A stretch of 64,000 nt of DNA, taken from assembly GCF_000733775.1 (NCBI RefSeq), contig NZ_JPOE01000002.1, positions 496,001-560,000 on the forward strand, in the 5' to 3' direction. The notes under the pieces are model-generated. The model made no database searches, had not been told where the DNA came from, and saw only the letters and a list, made by a program, of their open reading frames with translations. The DNA is from Thiomonas sp. FB-Cd (lineage in GTDB: Bacteria; Pseudomonadota; Gammaproteobacteria; Burkholderiales; Burkholderiaceae_C). The translations under genes and the position numbers were made by a program. Below, piece by piece: positions 53,032 to 61,482 of this stretch. How positions within the stretch are numbered: the first letter of the stretch is position 1; every line of letters begins with the position of its first letter.

Positions 53032-53400
53032 GCGGGCCCCCTCTCCCACATGTGATGCACGGGCTGGTTCATCGCGATCAAGTCGGCTGGGTCGCCCGGG
53101 TCGAGATCATGCATGTCACCCACGAGAAACCGCGAGCTGCCGCCGAACCCTTGCTCACTTTCAGGGCGCGAGCTTGCGAGACGTTTTCCGCAGTGCCGTC
53201 AGAGTCAGTACCCGATCCGCGCAGGTTGGGATACCTTGGGGCCAGCGCGCGAAGGTGCCACCCATAGCCACAACCCGGGTCCACCGCCAACCGCTCGCGC
53301 CCATGCGCCTCGGCAAACGCGGACACGCCGGATCGGTGGTGCGTTCAAACAATCGATGCATCGCTGCTCTTGAACATGGTGCCAAAGCAAGGACGTATGG
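53032..53400 (-). pseudogene. 5' part of the SAM-dependent methyltransferase split by IS630
   Basis: The minus strand carries the class I methyltransferase core: LAVDPGCGYGWHLRAL (SAM-binding motif I), then, after a one-base shift near 53130, FLVGDMHDLDPGDPADLIAM and NQPVHHMWE. A stop (TGA) at 53347-53345 interrupts the frame upstream of RSGVSAFAEAHGRE, so the N-terminus is unclear. With the IS630 insertion at 53030 the gene is disrupted at least twice. Confidence 0.7.
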
Positions 53401-53519
53401 TTTGGTGTTCCGCTAGGATGGGCTCACCCGGGCGCCGGTCAGTGTGCATCAATCGGGTAGCCTGTTCGGCCACCGGAGATTGATACTGGTGCAGGGGTCG
53501 CTGGAGTTTGGCTCGAAAA

Positions 53520-54002
53520 TTAGGTTTCGCTGTCAATTCGGGCACCGGTGTCACGAACGCACTCCAGGGTCTTTGGGTCCCTTTCGGCAGAAAAGTACTT
53601 CTCCAGCGCACGCGTGAACTCCGAACCAGCGCCCCCTGCAAGCTCGAAGAGCGTCATCGATGAATGAAACTTGGCATCGTCAGGGTTCCCGAAAATCTGG
53701 TGTGCAGAGAGGCCCTGCAGACCATTCACGATTCGTGTGCATTCCAGAAGCCGCACTCCCAGCAAGGGATGCAGTAAATACGCCTTTGCTTCGGTTAGGC
53801 TCCTGATGGCGTAGCGTTGGGACATGGGACTGGTGCCGAGGCCGGTGAACTGCGGAAAAATGAACCACATCCAGTGTGATTTCTTATGACCCGAACGCAG
53901 TTCGCCAACCGCTTGCGCAAACGCGCCTGCTTGAGCCGTCAGAAAGCGATCCAGATCGAAGCGATCAGGATCATGAGGATGTGGTTGGGTCGCAGGATCC
54001 AT
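53520..54002 (-). CDS. DUF1810 family protein
   Basis: This ~160-residue cytosolic protein belongs to the DUF1810 family: FDLDRFLTAQAGAFAQAVGEL, then SGHKKSHWMWFIFPQFTGLG, then SQRYAIRSLTEAKAYLLHPL and MTLFELAGG. The function is not established. The start at ATG 54002 is chosen because the family begins near the FDLDRFLxAQ segment; a GTG at 54053 is also possible. It is on the opposite strand to the FMN reductase and next to the disrupted methyltransferase. Confidence 0.85.
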   Translation of the reverse strand: MDPATQPHPHDPDRFDLDRFLTAQAGAFAQAVGELRSGHKKSHWMWFIFPQFTGLGTSPMSQRYAIRSLTEAKAYLLHPLLGVRLLECTRIVNGLQGLSAHQIFGNPDDAKFHSSMTLFELAGGAGSEFTRALEKYFSAERDPKTLECVRDTGARIDSET

Positions 54003-54405
54003 GTCTGAATCGGGATGCTCCGGAATTTTGCATGCTGAACCATTGGACGCCACTCGTCAACGCGGAGATCACGACTTGGCCGGACCCCGAAGTGAAGGCC
54101 TTTGCTCGCCCGGCGATTGACGGGCGCTTCGCAAGGGCCCCGCTAGTGGACGCGGCGTGAAATGCACCGAAGCCGCGTCCGGCATGCCTTAGGACCAAGC
54201 CGCGCCGTGGGATCCAAAGGCGGGAAAGCCGATCTCAAGTAATGCGGGGAACCTTGCTGCGAATCGTGCGTGAGCGTTCCCCATTGGGTTTTCATCATGC
54301 CGAATTGTGCAGTACGGGCGAATTTACATCGCGCTTTCGCTGGAGGGGCGCCTGTGGCATCATGAGTCACTACATGGGCGGCATGAAGACAAAACCGGAG
54401 CCATC
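54003..54405. other. intergenic before FMN reductase
   Basis: About 400 bases between the DUF1810 gene and the FMN reductase. Short frames present lack support. It should hold the divergent promoters of the two genes, but no clear -35/-10 pair was assigned. Confidence 0.35.
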
Positions 54406-54996
54406 GTGTCGAAGCTAGTTGGAATCTCAGGTAGTTTGCGCCAAGGTTCATTCAACACGGCTCTGCTCAGGGCTGCATCGGAGCTCGTGCGACCAGGTAT
54501 TGAGCTCACGGTCAACACGATTCGCGGAATTCCGCTGTATGACGGTGACGTCGAGGCCAACCACGGCATCCCAGAGGCGGTTGACGCACTGAAGGAAATG
54601 ATCGCGGCCTCGGATGGGGTGCTCCTTGTCACCCCAGAGTACAACGGTTCCATCCCGGGAGCGTTCAAAAACGCAATCGACTGGCTTTCGCGCCCGCCGA
54701 ACGACTCACGACGAGTGTTCCGGGGCAAACCCGTCGGATTGATTGGTGCTTCGCCCGGAGGTCTTGGGACTGTTCTTAGTCAAGGGGCCTGGCTGCCGGT
54801 GTTGCGTGCACTCGGGGTGGAATTCTGGACTGAAGGCAGGTTGCTCGTGTCGCGCGCTCAGACGGTTTTTTCGCCAGACGGCGTCCTCACTGATGAGGCC
54901 GTAAGACGGCAGCTCGGTGACTTTGTTCGTGGTTTTGCGTCGTTTGCGGATTCGCATCGGCGAATGTGGGCAAACGGGGCCGACGCCCGACTTTAG
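54406..54996 (+). CDS. NADPH-dependent FMN reductase family protein
   Basis: A 196-residue flavoprotein that would reduce FMN, quinones or metals with NADPH. It starts at GTG 54406 with CCGGAG just upstream and reads SKLVGISGSLRQGSFNTALL, the flavin phosphate loop, then LLVTPEYNGSIPGAFKNAIDWLS and GKPVGLIGASPGGLGT. The layout is that of the NQO-like/ArsH-ChrR family. A frame extension to 54307 is possible but lacks similarity. No operon partner is evident. Confidence 0.9.
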   Translation: MSKLVGISGSLRQGSFNTALLRAASELVRPGIELTVNTIRGIPLYDGDVEANHGIPEAVDALKEMIAASDGVLLVTPEYNGSIPGAFKNAIDWLSRPPNDSRRVFRGKPVGLIGASPGGLGTVLSQGAWLPVLRALGVEFWTEGRLLVSRAQTVFSPDGVLTDEAVRRQLGDFVRGFASFADSHRRMWANGADARL

Positions 54997-55139
54997 GCCG
55001 AAAGGGTGACTGGATGGCATGGTGCCCTGCATCGAAGACAAGACAGGGCCGTGCTCTATGACACGCAGTCCCAGTGTGATCGCAACCCAGAAATGCTCGC
55101 CATCAGGTCGTGGTCGCACGAAGGCCTTGCAGGTATGCT

Positions 55140-56024
55140 TCAGTGCGCAAATTCGGAGCGTTGCATCCTCACCAAAGTGTCGAGCACGCGCATCTCATCG
55201 TCGGTGAGGTGCATGGCAGCCGCGACCCAGTCATCCACCACTTTGGCCAACTCTTCGTAGTTGAGCGGCATCATCCTGCTTTTTGCCTGCTGAAGAGCGT
55301 GCCGCGCTTTGCGCCTCTTGCTATGTTCCGCGATGAAATCGCGGGCCGCGCGTTCACCGCTGCCACGGGGGCACACGTGTTCCACAATTCCCATCTCGTA
55401 AAGTTCCCTGGCGGAATAGATGCGGCCGTTGCGCATCATTTTCTCGGCTTCGTTGAGACCGACCCGTCTCGCCAAAAGGCTCATACCGCCAGTGCAAGGG
55501 AAAAGTCCGAAGAGTATCTCCGGCAAGCCAAATTCAGATTGCTCTTCCGCGATAATGTAATCTGCTGACAAAGCGGTCTCAAATCCGCCACCCAAAGCGC
55601 GCCCTTGGACAAGCGCGATGGTTGTGCATTTGTTTGTAATATTTGTCGCCCATCGATACATCATATCAAGGCACTGCATGGAATAACTGCGCAACGATTG
55701 GAAATCGCCACCTCGAATGCACTCGAGAAAATGTCTTAGGTCGCCGCCAACACTGAAGTACGTTGGGTGGAGGGATTGCAGAATCGCATAATGAACGGGC
55801 TGGTCTCGCAACCCGTCGCTCCAAACACCGCCATTATCGTGAACCCAATCAATGAGGCTTTGTAGCGATTGCAGTAATAACGTCGAGAAATTTTGTGGCC
55901 TACCTTTCTGTACGGCCATTGTGATCCACAACACACTCAGTGCCCCATCGTATCTTGTCTCCACGAGGGGCTGGGAAAACGCGAGAACCTTGGCATCGGG
56001 ACGGTACACCGTGTTGTTGTTCAC
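55140..56024 (-). CDS. rpfF: RpfF-type DSF (cis-2-unsaturated fatty acid signal) synthase
   Basis: RpfF is a crotonase-fold dual enzyme that dehydrates 3-hydroxyacyl-ACP and releases the cis-2-enoic acid signal by thioesterase action. The 294-residue protein has RpfF landmarks: GRALGGGFETALSADYIIAEE with catalytic Glu149, then FGLPEILFGLFPCTGGMSLL with the second Glu169, matching Glu141 and Glu161 of the Xanthomonas enzyme. The C-terminal half (RIYSARELYEMGIVEHVCPRG) is also RpfF-like. It begins at GTG 56024, overlapping the KS2 stop (GTGA), with AGGAG inside the KS2 end. It is therefore co-translated with KS2. It is the strongest evidence that this organism makes a DSF-family signal. The chain length is not predictable. 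Confidence 0.9.
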   Translation of the reverse strand: MNNNTVYRPDAKVLAFSQPLVETRYDGALSVLWITMAVQKGRPQNFSTLLLQSLQSLIDWVHDNGGVWSDGLRDQPVHYAILQSLHPTYFSVGGDLRHFLECIRGGDFQSLRSYSMQCLDMMYRWATNITNKCTTIALVQGRALGGGFETALSADYIIAEEQSEFGLPEILFGLFPCTGGMSLLARRVGLNEAEKMMRNGRIYSARELYEMGIVEHVCPRGSGERAARDFIAEHSKRRKARHALQQAKSRMMPLNYEELAKVVDDWVAAAMHLTDDEMRVLDTLVRMQRSEFAH

Positions 56025-57253
56025 GCGCGCTCCTCATTCGAACGTATGACCAATGCGACATTGGTGCCGCCAAACCCCGCTGACAAACTCATCGCGTGCC
56101 TGACAGGTCGGTCGCGAATGACTTCAGTGACATGATGAATGCCACTGCACTCGGGGTCAATCTCGTCAAGGTGTGCTGTGGCAGGAATAAAGGAATGCCG
56201 TGCAGCAAGAATGCACACCAGCATTTCCATCGCACTTGCTGCACCAAGCATATGTGCATGAAGGGCCTTCGTCGAACTGACAGGAACGCGACTAACGGCC
56301 TGACCGAGAACCTCCTTAATCGCCGAGACCTCGACAGGATCACCTCCGCGCGTGGCCGTGGCGTGCGCATTGATGTAATCAAGTTGCGATGCATCGATCC
56401 CGGCGGCCCGCAAGGCTGAGCGCATGGATGCAATCTGGCCGCGCTGATGAGGTGAGCCAATATGGTGTCCATCTGACGCGATTCCGAAACCTGCAATGAA
56501 CGCGTGAATCCGCGCACCCCGGCGCTCCGCGTGTTCGCGCGACTCAAGCACGTAGAAGACACTACCCTCGCCGAGTACTAAGCCGGTGCGTTGACGCGAA
56601 AATGGCTTGCAGCTTCGCGATGGGTCTTCGTCTACATCTGCAATCGCGCGCAGGCCATCCCAAGTTCTGAGAAAAATGGAAGCCAGAGTGGTTTCAGCTC
56701 CACCTGCGATGGCGACGTCAATCTCGCCCGTTTGAATGTGTCGGCAGGCATCGGCGATCGCGGCTCCCGACGAGGAGCAGGCGGACGTATGGGTCGCCGT
56801 TGGCCCGAAGATCTGATGGCGGATTGATATCTGCGCTGTTGGGGCGTTCGGCATCGACGCCATAAGCACGTATGGCTTGGCCGGCTTCATGGTGTCTTCC
56901 ATGTATTGCCGAATTGCTTCCCATTCCGTTGTGACGCCGCCACGCCCCGTTCCGAAAAAGACCCCCGAACGTTCTCCAAATGTGGAAAAGTTGGCAATTC
57001 CGGCGTTTTCTGTAGCCTGCCGAGCCGCAAGAAGCGCCATCTGTGTAATACGATCAAGCAAAGGCAGCTCAACCTTGGTGAAGTGCTCCGAGAACTCTGC
57101 GTCAACTAAACCCACGGGAAATTTTCTCGGCAACTCAGGGGGGGCGACGACGCGAACCCCCGATCTTGACGCGAGGAGGCTTTCCAGGACGGATGATTCG
57201 TTCAGGCCAATCGGCGAAATAACGCCAATCCCGGTGATTGCAATGTCATTCAT
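56021..57253 (-). CDS. FabF-like beta-ketoacyl-ACP synthase KS2 of the rpfF locus
   Basis: A 410-residue ketosynthase with the complete triad in the same positions as KS1: Cys159 in TSACSSSGAAI, His297 in INAHATATRGGDP, and Lys329/His334 in STKALHAHMLGAAS. KS1 and KS2 align without gaps over most of their length and are about 70% alike by eye, so they are duplicates with specialised roles. KS2 lies directly before rpfF and overlaps it by four bases, which implies stoichiometric co-production. A dedicated KS next to an RpfF suggests it builds or lengthens the 3-hydroxyacyl substrate of RpfF. This role is inferred from position only. Confidence 0.9.
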   Translation of the reverse strand: MNDIAITGIGVISPIGLNESSVLESLLASRSGVRVVAPPELPRKFPVGLVDAEFSEHFTKVELPLLDRITQMALLAARQATENAGIANFSTFGERSGVFFGTGRGGVTTEWEAIRQYMEDTMKPAKPYVLMASMPNAPTAQISIRHQIFGPTATHTSACSSSGAAIADACRHIQTGEIDVAIAGGAETTLASIFLRTWDGLRAIADVDEDPSRSCKPFSRQRTGLVLGEGSVFYVLESREHAERRGARIHAFIAGFGIASDGHHIGSPHQRGQIASMRSALRAAGIDASQLDYINAHATATRGGDPVEVSAIKEVLGQAVSRVPVSSTKALHAHMLGAASAMEMLVCILAARHSFIPATAHLDEIDPECSGIHHVTEVIRDRPVRHAMSLSAGFGGTNVALVIRSNEERA

Positions 57254-57924
57254 ATGATGCGGAAATTTCCCAAACGTGCTTGGATGTCATTTTGCCACGG
57301 TGCGCTACATGGTGCGCCGTCATGCGCAAATTTTCCGTCCTTGCGCAAGCAAGACGCTCGGAGTGCCGGTTTAACGTGCCGTATGACCAGACGACGGGGC
57401 CTTTGGCGTGCATTCAGCAGCACAGTGGACCAGAAACAACGGTGTTCTTCCGACCGAGTGCTGGCGATCGCCGCGCCCTTGCCTCGATGCATCCGCTGGG
57501 ACATTGCCATGATCGACGAGATTTCTCCAACCGCCAAGGCGTTATTTCTTAAAAGACGGGCAAGGCCGCTCACCCGCGCATTGGGATACACACCGTGCAG
57601 GCGCGCGGGAGGCTTAGAGGATGATAGGCGAGTTCGACCGCCACTCCAGCAAGCGCGTGCTGCGAGCTTGACCGACATGCGGTTGCTGACCCAAATCTGT
57701 GGCGCTTACCTTGACGTCCCGGGTGCTCGAATGAGGACCGGGTCGTGTGTGGCTTCCTCGCCTGGCCGAACTCAAGTTGCACACGAGCAGGCAAGCGGAT
57801 TGCGGAGCGCGAAACGAATGCTCGATAGATGGGCGATGCGGATCAAGATGGCGTCTGTGCTAGCACTGCATTGGAAGTCTGCGCCGTGCAGATCATCACT
57901 GGATGCTCCGAGGAGCCAATAATT
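57254..57924. other. divergent regulatory region between KS2 and rpfC
   Basis: About 670 bases between the divergent KS2-rpfF and rpfC genes. Long open frames exist on both strands but show no domain, no ribosome binding site and uneven codon use, so I do not annotate them. The region should contain both promoters and may have a long rpfC leader. No operator was identified. Confidence 0.4.
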
Positions 57925-60063
57925 ATGAGCAATCCCGCTATTTTTGATATTGCATTGGCATTAAAAAAGCAAGCCAAACTGCGCCTGTGGTTGGTCTCGG
58001 CACTCGTCACGGCAGGGTTCCTTTTGATCCCATTTATTGGGAAGCCTTCGCCGGCAATATTTATGATGGCGGCAATGCATCTCCTGTATGCCGCGTTTGT
58101 TTACCTGGCGATTAATCGGGCAAAAAGTGATTTCTCCAGATGGCCAGTTGTTGTTACAGCGATCACCGATGCATTAATGCTGACGGCGTGGATTATTTTG
58201 ATGGGAAAATTTGGGGCATTGATGACTCCACTTTACAATTTTGCAACCATTGGCTACGGAATGCGAAGTGGCAGTCGGAGGCTTTTGCAAATTTCTCAGG
58301 CCACGTCATTTCTCGGGCTCGCCATTCTTCCGTTTGTGGATTCGTATTGGCACAGCAATCCGATTGCTTGGGCTTCCTGCTTGATCGCCGTGATCATCAT
58401 TCCGTGGTACGCAGGGGGGCTCACGGATCGACTCCATCTTGCAATCGAGTTTGCAGAGAGTGAAAGCAAGGCGAAGACAAATTTATTGGCCAGAGTCAGC
58501 CACGAGTTGCGCACGCCGCTTGGCGGTATTTCAAATGCGGCTGAATTGATCAAGCGGGAATCCACGACTGAGCGGCCGCGCCATCTCGCCGATACAGTTC
58601 TCGCGTTGAGTTCGCACCTGCTGGCTGATATCAACGATTTGCTCGACCAAAGCAAGCTTTCGCTTGGCAAGCTACAGCTATCGAGTGAGCCTGCGGATTT
58701 GTCCCAGCAGATGGATTTGATTCGTGCGGCAATTGAGTCAAATGCTCAGAAAAAGGGAATTTCCTTCACCGCTGTGCTTGATCCGCGAATCGTCGATCGT
58801 GTCATCGTGGACGCGCGCTGGCTGGCGCGCGTATTAATCAACCTTTTAGGCAATGCGGTCAAATTCACGGAAGTTGGTGAGGTGTCCTTAAATATTTTGC
58901 TGATGCAGAAATTAGGCACGGAATATATTGTGCGGTTCACCGTGAAAGACACGGGAGTTGGGATTCCCAAGGAGCATCAGAGGGAGATATTCGACCCGTT
59001 TGTCCAGATGACACCGACAAGCTCATTCTCGATGGGGGGGGCGGGGCTGGGATTGGCGATCAGCAAGCAGGTTGTCGAGCTGATGGGAGGCACCTTGCGC
59101 GTGAGTTCCGAATCGGGGATGGGCAGCACCTTCTGGTTTGATCTGCGCATGCCGCGCGCGGCGCAAGCTCCCACTGAAGAAGCGGCTGCGGTAGAGAACG
59201 GCGCTACGTCTGCGACGGACGCAAAAATGGTGCGTCAGCGGAAGATCTTGGTGGTTGATGATAATGCAACAAATCGTTATTTGCTGCAGGAGCTCCTGCG
59301 ATCCGAGGGGTATGCTGTTTTGGCCGCTTCAAATGGCGAGCAGGCCCTTCAGATTCTTTCAGCGGATAATAAATTTGACCTTCTTCTCCTGGACTATAAT
59401 TTGGGAGATATGGACGGTGGGCAAGTGCTGAAAACATACAGATTTGGATGCATCAATCCTGTTCCAGCCTATTTCCTTACGGCTGACGCCACTGAGGTGA
59501 CAGCGCTTAAGTTAAGAAACTCGGGGGCATTAGGGCTTTTAACAAAGCCTGTGAGTTCTCAGGAATTGCGCGCGGCGGTTGATCATGCTTGTGCCGTGTC
59601 CAATGCGGCAAAAGGTAAGCTTTCAGTGGCCGGGGAAATCCCTGCGGTTCAACAGCCATCATCTCGGATTGTCAAACCTCTCCGGCCGGTTCCAGTGGTT
59701 TACGTGGACATGGAGGTTATCGAGAAACTAAAGAATATTGGCACTCGGAATGGATTTATTGTGGAATTGTTGGAGAGCGCCAATAAAGATATTTCGAAAA
59801 ATACGATAAAGATCATTGAGGCACTGTCGGCGAAGGAATTTAAGGCATCCCGCGATGCCAGCCATGCTCTAAAGGGTATTTGCTTGGAAACTGGTGCCAT
59901 TCGTTTGATGAATATTGCGCAGGCTGTCATGCGCGCAGAAGATATTTACCTTTTGGAGCAGAAGAGTAAGCTGATCGCTGATCTGCGCGATGCAAGCAGA
60001 AATACGATTGAAGCATTGCGTGATGTGATCGCGGAAACATTGGACCGCGCGTCAGGATTCTGA
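57925..60063 (+). CDS. rpfC: RpfC-type hybrid sensor histidine kinase
   Basis: RpfC senses the DSF signal and phosphorylates RpfG. The 712-residue protein from ATG 57925 (AGGAG at 57911-57915) has a membrane input domain of about six helices (residues 21-166), then a HisKA domain with His193 in ARVSHELRTPLGG. The ATPase domain has the N box (Asn310 in LLGNAVKFTE), DTGVGIP and GAGLGLAIS. A receiver follows with phospho-acceptor Asp490 (LLLLDYN) and Lys541, then a C-terminal Hpt domain with His647 (ASHALKG). This HK-REC-Hpt order is that of Xanthomonas RpfC. The gene is divergent from KS2-rpfF. A longer upstream start at 57829 is not supported. AT-richer than its neighbours. Confidence 0.9.
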   Translation: MSNPAIFDIALALKKQAKLRLWLVSALVTAGFLLIPFIGKPSPAIFMMAAMHLLYAAFVYLAINRAKSDFSRWPVVVTAITDALMLTAWIILMGKFGALMTPLYNFATIGYGMRSGSRRLLQISQATSFLGLAILPFVDSYWHSNPIAWASCLIAVIIIPWYAGGLTDRLHLAIEFAESESKAKTNLLARVSHELRTPLGGISNAAELIKRESTTERPRHLADTVLALSSHLLADINDLLDQSKLSLGKLQLSSEPADLSQQMDLIRAAIESNAQKKGISFTAVLDPRIVDRVIVDARWLARVLINLLGNAVKFTEVGEVSLNILLMQKLGTEYIVRFTVKDTGVGIPKEHQREIFDPFVQMTPTSSFSMGGAGLGLAISKQVVELMGGTLRVSSESGMGSTFWFDLRMPRAAQAPTEEAAAVENGATSATDAKMVRQRKILVVDDNATNRYLLQELLRSEGYAVLAASNGEQALQILSADNKFDLLLLDYNLGDMDGGQVLKTYRFGCINPVPAYFLTADATEVTALKLRNSGALGLLTKPVSSQELRAAVDHACAVSNAAKGKLSVAGEIPAVQQPSSRIVKPLRPVPVVYVDMEVIEKLKNIGTRNGFIVELLESANKDISKNTIKIIEALSAKEFKASRDASHALKGICLETGAIRLMNIAQAVMRAEDIYLLEQKSKLIADLRDASRNTIEALRDVIAETLDRASGF

Positions 60064-60501
60064 GGTCGGATTTGGAGTCTCCCAAGCGATGCGCGAGCGG
60101 ATCGGATACGTTCACGCAGGTTCACGCAGGCGCAGGAGTCTCGGTGGTCGCCAGGACGGAACTTTAAGGCGCATGGCCGCCGCGGCCGACATGCTGGTCG
60201 AGAGGGCGCTTCAGCGGAAAGGCGTCATTCCATGGTTGGGCAAATAAGGGAATGGAGTTCACTCGGCGTTCAGGGTTGGAGGATCCTTTGCAATCATTCG
60301 TCAGCCGCGGATCGTTGGGCCGCCGTTGCAGCCTTGCCCTCGCGGTGCCTGGGGTGTGGCTACTGGGCGATGCCTGCATGCCGTGCCGGAGAGCCTTTAC
60401 GTGTGCGCGAGGCGGCCCTCCCGTTCAACAGACGTATGCCCACGGAGCGGTAATGCGCAAACCGCAGAAATCCAAAGCTTGGGTTTGCAGGGGGAGCTTG
60501 C
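60064..60501. other. intergenic with short tandem repeat
   Basis: About 440 bases after rpfC. A 10-base unit TTCACGCAGG is repeated twice in tandem at 60111-60130. Small frames present are unsupported; no N-terminal Hen1 ligase domain is encoded here. Confidence 0.4.
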
Positions 60502-61131
60502 ATGCAGTGGGAGCGCGCTGAGGACCTCCACAGCCTGCGATTGGACACCGTCGCGCAACTGCTGTTGCAAAGCGGAGCCCGTAGCGTGTTGGATCTTGGC
60601 TGCGGCCACGGCGAGCTGCTGCTTCGGCTGGCGTCTCAACCCTGCTTCACTCGTGTGATTGGGATTGATATCGACCCCGATGCGCTGGTTGAGGCTCGCA
60701 TCGCACTCGGACTAGGGCTGCCCGACCCTTCGGCGCGCCTGCAGGTGCGTTATGGGTCATTTGAAGAAGCCGATGCGGATCTCTGCGGATTCGATGCGGC
60801 GGCATTGGTGGAGACGATTGAGCACATTGACCCCGCACGCCTGGGGCACGTGGAGCGCGCAGTCTTTGGCAGGCTGCGGCCGCGCCTAGTGCTCGTTACG
60901 ACCCCCAATCAGGACTACAACGTGCTGCACGGCATGCCGCACGGCGCGATGCGCCATGCCGACCATCGCTTTGAATGGGGCCGAGCGCGCTTTGCGCAGT
61001 GGTCTAGACGCGTCGCTGCCCAAAATGGCTATTCGGTATCCTTTGGCGCCATTGGCCCGCCAGACGCTATTTTGGGGAGCTCAACCCAGATGGCGCGATT
61101 CGATAGGGAGGATCTGCCAGCGCATGGCTGA
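60502..61131 (+). CDS. stand-alone Hen1-type 3'-terminal RNA ribose 2'-O-methyltransferase domain
   Basis: Bacterial Hen1 methylates the 2'-OH at the 3' end of cleaved RNA during repair with Pnkp. This 209-residue protein has only the catalytic domain: [18 protein letters not shown] (SAM motif I), then the metal-binding set VETIEHID (Glu104, Glu107, His108), [10 protein letters not shown], and [14 protein letters not shown] with His152/155, ending GSSTQMARF, as in the C-terminal domain of characterised Hen1 proteins. The usual N-terminal half of bacterial Hen1 is absent, and no Pnkp gene is in the window. GGGGGAG lies ~7 bases before the ATG. Methyltransferase activity is well supported; RNA-repair use is inferred. 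Confidence 0.85.
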   Translation: MQWERAEDLHSLRLDTVAQLLLQSGARSVLDLGCGHGELLLRLASQPCFTRVIGIDIDPDALVEARIALGLGLPDPSARLQVRYGSFEEADADLCGFDAAALVETIEHIDPARLGHVERAVFGRLRPRLVLVTTPNQDYNVLHGMPHGAMRHADHRFEWGRARFAQWSRRVAAQNGYSVSFGAIGPPDAILGSSTQMARFDREDLPAHG

Positions 61132-61482
61132 ACGCCTGGCACGCCTGATCCGTTGTGCGCACCGCACGCTTGCATCAGGTCTTTACCGGGGATGGGTAGG
61201 CGTTGGCCTGACGTGACTGGGCCCGTAGACGTCGATCCTAGCGGCAGCATGATGACGACAGTTGGCATGACTGGCAATTGTGAGGGCAGCGCCCACACCG
61301 GGCGTAAGCGCAGAGCCGTCAAGCCCGACAAGGAGTTGAAGGGCGGGCCCTCCACACATGCGACGGCTTGCTGCATCTGCGCTTGCATGCCATGCATTTG
61401 GTGGCCTGCCCATGGCCGTAGCCGCACGCCTCCAGCACGCTGAAGCGAAACCTTAAAGGGGGCACGCAGTCGCCGCTCTGGC
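61132..61482. other. intergenic between Hen1-like gene and sdaA
   Basis: About 350 bases between convergent genes. Small frames lack support and no clear intrinsic terminator was assigned. Confidence 0.35.

Noticed and set aside
57254-57922. A 222-codon frame upstream of rpfC and a 142-codon frame on the other strand
   Set aside because: No domain, no ribosome binding site and atypical residue use (Arg/Ser/Ala-rich), so likely chance frames in GC-rich DNA.
60111-60130. Tandem TTCACGCAGG repeat as a CRISPR or operator
   Set aside because: Only two copies without spacers or other symmetry; no CRISPR array or cas gene was seen anywhere in the window.
48972-61131. The AAA_33 kinase at 49-50.6 kb as the Pnkp partner of the Hen1-like protein
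   Set aside because: It has an APH domain in place of the phosphatase and ligase domains of Pnkp and lies about 10 kb away, so the Pnkp/Hen1 system is not supported.
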